Shown here: positions 60,324 through 64,000 of the stretch, piece by piece
How the letters are laid out: the number at the start of each line of letters is the position of its first letter
How positions within the stretch are numbered: the first letter of the stretch is position 1
Assembly (NCBI RefSeq): GCF_041438805.1
Contig: NZ_CP109190.1
Span: 1-64,000, forward strand
Source: Streptomyces sp. NBC_01707
GTDB lineage: Bacteria; Actinomycetota; Actinomycetes; Streptomycetales; Streptomycetaceae
Direction: 5' to 3'
Length of the DNA: 64,000 bases
The notes under the pieces: model-generated
Told to the model about the DNA's origin: nothing
The model's database searches: none
Seen by the model: only the letters and a program-made list of their open reading frames with translations
Made by a program: the position numbers and the translations under genes

Positions 60324-63322
60324 CGGGAGCTCGTCTGAAGCTGGACGAGATCGGCGAGTTCGGCGTCGGTCAGCTCGGTGAACGCGGCTTCGCCGCCACT
60401 GAGTACGGATTGTGCGAGATCCTTCTTCCGCTTGAGCATCTCGGCGATGCGGTCCTCCACCGTGCCCTCCGCGATCATGCGGTGCACCTGTACCGGCTGG
60501 GTCTGCCCGATCCGGTAGGCCCGGTCGGTGGCCTGGTCCTCCACTGCAGGGTTCCACCAGCGGTCGAAGTGGATCACATGCCCGGCCCGGGTCAGGTTCA
60601 GGCCGGTCCCGGCCGCCTTGAGGGAGAGCAGGAAGACGGGAACCTGCCCGTCCTGGAAGCGCCGCACCATCTCCTCGCGCCGGCTGACCGAGGTACCGCC
60701 GTGCAGGAACTGGACGGGCACCGAGCGTGCTGTCAGGTGCGCCTCGATCAGCCGGGCCATCGCGGTGTATTGGGTGAAAACCAACACCGCACCGTCCTCG
60801 GACAGGATGGTGTCGAGCAGTTCGTCGAGCAGGTCGAGCTTCCCGGACCGGCCCGCGATCGTGCCGCCCTGTTCTTTGAGGTACTGCGCAGGGTGGTTGC
60901 AGATCTGCTTCAGAGCGGTCAGCAGCTTGACCACCAGGCCACGCCGGGCGAAGCCGTCCCTCTGACGGATCTCGGCGAGAGTCTCGCGGACCACCGCCTC
61001 GTACAGCGCGATCTGCTCCTTCGTCAGAGCGACCGCCCGGTCCGTCTCGGTCTTCGGCGGGAGCTCCGGAGCGATCCCCGGGTCGGCCTTCTTACGGCGC
61101 AGCAGAAACGGCCGGACCACCGCGGCGAGCCGGACGGCCGCCTGCGGATCCTCACCGCTCTCCGCGCCCCGGGCGTAGCGGTCGCGGAAAGCCTTGAGCG
61201 GGCCCAGCAGGCCCGGGGTGGTCCAGTCCAGCAGTGCCCACAGTTCGGAGAGGTTGTTCTCCACCGGTGTGCCGGTCAGAGCGACCCTGGCCTGGGTGGG
61301 GAGGGTGCGCAGCGCCTTGGCGGTGGCGGAGAAGGGGTTCTTCACGTGCTGGGCCTCATCCGCGACCACCAGGCCCCAGGCGCCCACCGCGGTCAGTTGC
61401 GCGGTGTGCAGGCGCATCGTCGCGTAGGTGGTGAGGACGAACTCGCCCGGCACCAAATCTTCCAGGCTGCGGGCCGGGCCGTGAAAGCGGCGCACGGACG
61501 TGCCTGGAGCGAACCGCTCGATCTCCCGGCTCCAGTTGCCGAGCAGCGAGGTCGGACAGACCACCAGGGTCGGGCCCGCGAGTGCCGGAATGTTCTGCCG
61601 GTGCAGGTGCAGGGCGATCAAAGTGATGGTCTTGCCCAGGCCCATGTCGTCGGCGAGGCAGCCGCCGAGTCCAAGCTCGGTCATCTGATGAAGCCAGGCC
61701 AGACCGCGCAGCTGATAGTCCCGCAGGGTCGCCCTCAGCGCGGCGGGCTGCGCCAGCGGTGCCCGGCGGGCCGTGGCCTCGGGGTCCGCGAGCCGTTCTT
61801 TCAGTTCGGTCAGCCAGCCGCCGGCCGTGACCTCCACCCACTGGCCGCCGACCTCCACGCTGCCGCCAAGGACCGTGCCCAGTGCCTGGACAGGGGTAAG
61901 TTGGCGGTCTTGGCGGTCCCTGGCCCGGGCCAGCACTTCCGGGTCGATCAGCACCCACTGGTCACGCAGCCGCACCACGGGCCGCTGAGCCTCGGCCAAC
62001 TGGTCCAGCTCGGCGTCGTCCAGCTCGCGGCCACCGACGGTGAGCTGCCAGCGGAAGGTGAGCAACGTATCGGCACCAAGCACGGACGGCTGGTCAGAGC
62101 CGGCCCTCTCGGCCGGCTCGACCACCGCGCGGGCGAGGAGTTCGCGGGCCAGCTCCTTCGGCCAGTGCACCTGGATCCCCGCGGCAGCCAGAGGGGCAGC
62201 GGTTTCCCCGAGCAGCTCGGACACCTCGGTGTCCGAGAGCTCCAGCTCGGCGGGAGCGACGGCGGTGAGCAACCGGCCCAGCGGCGGCCAGGCCCTCGCG
62301 GCCCGGCGCAGCGTCAGCAAAGTGTCGATCTTCGTACGCGGACCGAAAACGCCGCTGGCGGCCGACCGGCCCGACCAGATGTCCGCGGCGTCCGCCACCA
62401 CGGTGGCGTCACCGAGGCTGTGCAGCTGGACGACAGCCCGGAAGGGACTGCCCCCGTCTTCGTCCTCCCAGGCGCCCGGATCGTCGATGTCGTCCCGGTC
62501 GCGGGCGGGCAGGCCGGGGAGCTCCAGCCGCAGGGAGACTCGTACCCCCGCATCCAGCCCGGCGGCGACCTCCGCCGCCCAGCCGCGCTGGTGGGGAACC
62601 GGCTGCGGCGCCTGAGCGGTCCAGGCCGTGGCGCCGGCGGCCGCCGGTGCGGCGGGCGTACGGGGCAGCGCATCGGCCACCGCGTCCAGGAAGGCCCGCA
62701 ACAGCGGCTCGGCCTCGGGCAGGCGAACCGGCGCCGGTCCGGCCAGCGGCACCGCCCGGGCCTCGGGCGGCATCGCAGCAGCCAACTCCCGCACCCGCGC
62801 CACGTCCTGCTGGTCGTACGGCCCGATACGCCAGGCGTCGAAACCACCGGGGCTGACACCGGGCAAGAGTCTGCCACGGGCGAGGAGTTGCAGAGCAAGC
62901 ACACTCGCCGCGCCCCAGAACGCGGCGGCCCGGTCCGCTCCCGGCACACCGCGCATCCGGCCAAGGGCGGGCAGGGCCTGGGAGACCGGCACGATCGTGG
63001 CGTCGACATCACGGCGCCGCACAGAAACACCATGCGGCCTCACCACGGTCAGCCGGCCGGTCACCGCGGGCGGAGCTTGGCCGTCGGTACGCCAGAACGC
63101 CACCCGGCCAAGCCGGGGCGGGTCAGCGGGCAGGAAAACAGCAGCGCAGGCAGCCAGCTCCCCGAGCCGGGCCGGGTCCATGACAGCCGGTGCCGAGGTG
63201 GAAATCTCATCGTCGTCAGTCTCGATGACATCAGGGCCGGTCGCCACGGAGGTGAGCTGCTTTCGATCCGAAATTGCGCGGCAGGTATCAAGCCGCCCAT
63301 CGAGCGTAACCGAGCCGGGCAC
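60320..63322 (-). CDS. SNF2/Rad54-type helicase
   Basis: Up to 1,000 residues; true start may be the GTG at ~63244 or ATG 63181 since no clear ribosome site is seen. The long N-terminal region (SNF2-associated) runs to ~540. Motif I DDMGLGKTITL (~557-567), motif II DEAQ (~655), motif III LTGTPVENN, motif IV FTQYTAM, motif V/VI GTGLNLTRAG and DRAYRIGQTQPVQVHR (~930-945). DNA-dependent ATPase that remodels nucleoprotein. Cotranscribed with the SWIM gene, a pairing common in Streptomyces. Confidence 0.92.
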   Translation of the reverse strand: MPGSVTLDGRLDTCRAISDRKQLTSVATGPDVIETDDDEISTSAPAVMDPARLGELAACAAVFLPADPPRLGRVAFWRTDGQAPPAVTGRLTVVRPHGVSVRRRDVDATIVPVSQALPALGRMRGVPGADRAAAFWGAASVLALQLLARGRLLPGVSPGGFDAWRIGPYDQQDVARVRELAAAMPPEARAVPLAGPAPVRLPEAEPLLRAFLDAVADALPRTPAAPAAAGATAWTAQAPQPVPHQRGWAAEVAAGLDAGVRVSLRLELPGLPARDRDDIDDPGAWEDEDGGSPFRAVVQLHSLGDATVVADAADIWSGRSAASGVFGPRTKIDTLLTLRRAARAWPPLGRLLTAVAPAELELSDTEVSELLGETAAPLAAAGIQVHWPKELARELLARAVVEPAERAGSDQPSVLGADTLLTFRWQLTVGGRELDDAELDQLAEAQRPVVRLRDQWVLIDPEVLARARDRQDRQLTPVQALGTVLGGSVEVGGQWVEVTAGGWLTELKERLADPEATARRAPLAQPAALRATLRDYQLRGLAWLHQMTELGLGGCLADDMGLGKTITLIALHLHRQNIPALAGPTLVVCPTSLLGNWSREIERFAPGTSVRRFHGPARSLEDLVPGEFVLTTYATMRLHTAQLTAVGAWGLVVADEAQHVKNPFSATAKALRTLPTQARVALTGTPVENNLSELWALLDWTTPGLLGPLKAFRDRYARGAESGEDPQAAVRLAAVVRPFLLRRKKADPGIAPELPPKTETDRAVALTKEQIALYEAVVRETLAEIRQRDGFARRGLVVKLLTALKQICNHPAQYLKEQGGTIAGRSGKLDLLDELLDTILSEDGAVLVFTQYTAMARLIEAHLTARSVPVQFLHGGTSVSRREEMVRRFQDGQVPVFLLSLKAAGTGLNLTRAGHVIHFDRWWNPAVEDQATDRAYRIGQTQPVQVHRMIAEGTVEDRIAEMLKRKKDLAQSVLSGGEAAFTELTDAELADLVQLQTSSR

Positions 63323-63331
63323 CGAGCCGCT

Positions 63332-63378
63332 GCTGAACTCCGCTCCCCGGCCAGGGAGCCAGGGAACGGGAGTTCAGC
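63332..63378. other. Inverted repeat upstream of the SNF2 gene
   Basis: gctgaactcc (63332-63341) pairs with ggagttcagc (63369-63378) around a 27-base spacer, directly in the promoter region of the SNF2-SWIM operon. Operator or promoter hairpin; function unknown. Confidence 0.4.
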
Positions 63379-63429
63379 AATGCCGCGCGCGGGGTGTCAG
63401 GGGCGGCGTAGTGGATGGCGACAACTGCT

Positions 63430-64000
63430 GTCAGCCGTATGCCGATACTGGTCAGCTGAGTGCCGAAGACCTGGCACACCTAAAGACTCGGGCGGCAAAA
63501 CGTGCTGTCCGTCTCGATTGTCGACACCCAGGGGCATGCACCCGGCGAGGGCAGCTGCCGAGGACGAAAGCGGCCCGTCGGCGGTGTTCTGGCCCCAGAC
63601 CGGGCGGGCGGCAGCGATGCCCCGGCTGCTGGACCTCGACGAACGCGGGGAACTGACCGCTGCGCATGTACGTCTGGTCGCCCAGGCGTTGGGGAAATCG
63701 GAGCGGACCGTGTGGCGGTGGCTGGCCGCCGCGCTTCAAGATCAGCGCTTCGCTCGGGTAGAGGCGTCGCGCTTCACAATCACGGCGGAGATCCGGCGGC
63801 TGCTGGCGCTGTGGGGCGGTAACGCCTCCCGGGTCCACGCCGAGCTGATGCAGCGAGCGGCCGAGGATCCGGACGCGCCGGCGGTGCCGTCCCTGTCGAC
63901 GCTGCACCGGGCGATCCGCCGGGACCTGACCCGCGGAGAGCGGGCCGGACTGAAAAGCGGAGAGGCCGCGCGGCGCGCGCACGACGTGTTCGGGCAGCGG
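63430..64000 (+). mobile_element. Tn7/Tn5053-like transposon left end (runs off the window)
   Basis: TGTCAGCCGTA at 63430 opens the element, as in the relic at 35007. Internal near-repeats (GTCAGCTGAGTGCCGAAGAC after GTCAGCCGTATGCCGATACT) look like transposase-binding sites. The TniA-type gene begins within it. The right end is beyond 64000. Confidence 0.65.
63536..64000 (+). CDS. TniA/Mu-like DDE transposase, N-terminal part
   Basis: Open to the window end, at least 155 residues from ATG 63536 (ATG 63617 is an alternative). HTH regions LLDLDERGELTAAHVRLVAQ with ALGKSERTVWRWLAA (~30-60) and ITAEIRRLLALWGGNASRVH ... STLHRAIRRDLTRG (~85-140), as in actinomycete Mu-C-terminal transposases, which work with TniB/TniQ-like partners. 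Intact here, unlike the copy at 35 kb. Confidence 0.8.
   Translation, partial: MHPARAAAEDESGPSAVFWPQTGRAAAMPRLLDLDERGELTAAHVRLVAQALGKSERTVWRWLAAALQDQRFARVEASRFTITAEIRRLLALWGGNASRVHAELMQRAAEDPDAPAVPSLSTLHRAIRRDLTRGERAGLKSGEAARRAHDVFGQR

Noticed and set aside
1..64000. tRNA or rRNA genes
   Set aside because: No cloverleaf with a GTTCRANYC arm or rRNA-like sequence was recognised by eye; a covariance search would settle it.

Overview
The window is high-GC actinomycete DNA. GTG/TTG starts, G/C-rich third codon positions, an SsgA-like protein, a WXG100-like giant protein and the tap-tpg pair all point to Streptomyces or a close relative. It looks like the left end of a linear replicon, either a linear plasmid or a chromosome arm. 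The first ~200 bases are a run of hairpins with GCTTCGC/GCTGCGC tips, which read GCGAAGC/GCGCAGC on the 3'-ending strand, as in Streptomyces telomeres. At 16.5-19.3 kb lie tpg (telomere terminal protein) and tap (telomere-associated protein), next to a telomere-type helicase with helicase-associated repeats. Whether base 1 is the true terminus cannot be seen.

Layout. 0-2.9 kb: telomere, two small coupled genes of unknown function with a divergent HTH-like gene, and a TPR protein gene overlapping a truncated reading frame. 3.1-6.6 kb: IS21-type element (istA/istB) that seems to carry a HAD phosphatase gene inside its ends. 7-9.1 kb: two unknown genes and a dead fragment of the telomeric helicase. 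9.4-13.0 kb: a complete three-gene ABC-three-component (ABC-3C) conflict system. 13.3-13.9 kb: Fic/Doc-like toxin-antitoxin pair with an 18-bp operator palindrome. 14-19.3 kb: helicase, tpg, tap. 19.6-25.4 kb: HEPN-like protein, DUF6573-like protein, a 756-residue protein with an internal duplication, two unknown genes and a cold-shock protein. 25.7-28.1 kb: a frameshifted M48/M56-like peptidase gene, an array of 12-bp iterons (candidate origin or partition site) and a dead primase/helicase-like ATPase. 28.3-33.0 kb: MobF (TraA-like) relaxase-helicase for conjugation.

35.0-64 kb is an accessory region. Two same-direction copies of a Tn7/Tn5053-like (TniA) transposon left end bracket it, at 35.0 and 63.4 kb. 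Inside are a GmrSD-type modification-dependent restriction protein (35.8-38.0), an IS3 element that cut a gene (39.0-40.3), a giant WXG100-like protein ending in an OTU cysteine-protease domain (40.6-45.9), an IS256 fragment, a secreted Asp/Arg/His-rich protein, an SsgA-like protein, a dead tyrosine integrase with nearby binding-site-like repeats, a uracil-DNA-glycosylase-like protein, a dead Tn3-type transposase with a downstream gene, an intact-looking IS630 that sits on the 5' end of a multi-domain immunity-like gene (53.5-55.6), a graveyard of IS fragments (56.5-58.8), a Phd/ParE-type pair and a SWIM/SNF2 pair (59.0-63.3).

Working together: hairpins plus tpg/tap maintain the end, the relaxase moves the replicon, and the iterons may replicate or partition it. 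ABC-3C, GmrSD, the OTU toxin-like protein, the immunity-like protein and the toxin-antitoxin pairs are typical cargo for phage defence, competition and plasmid stability.
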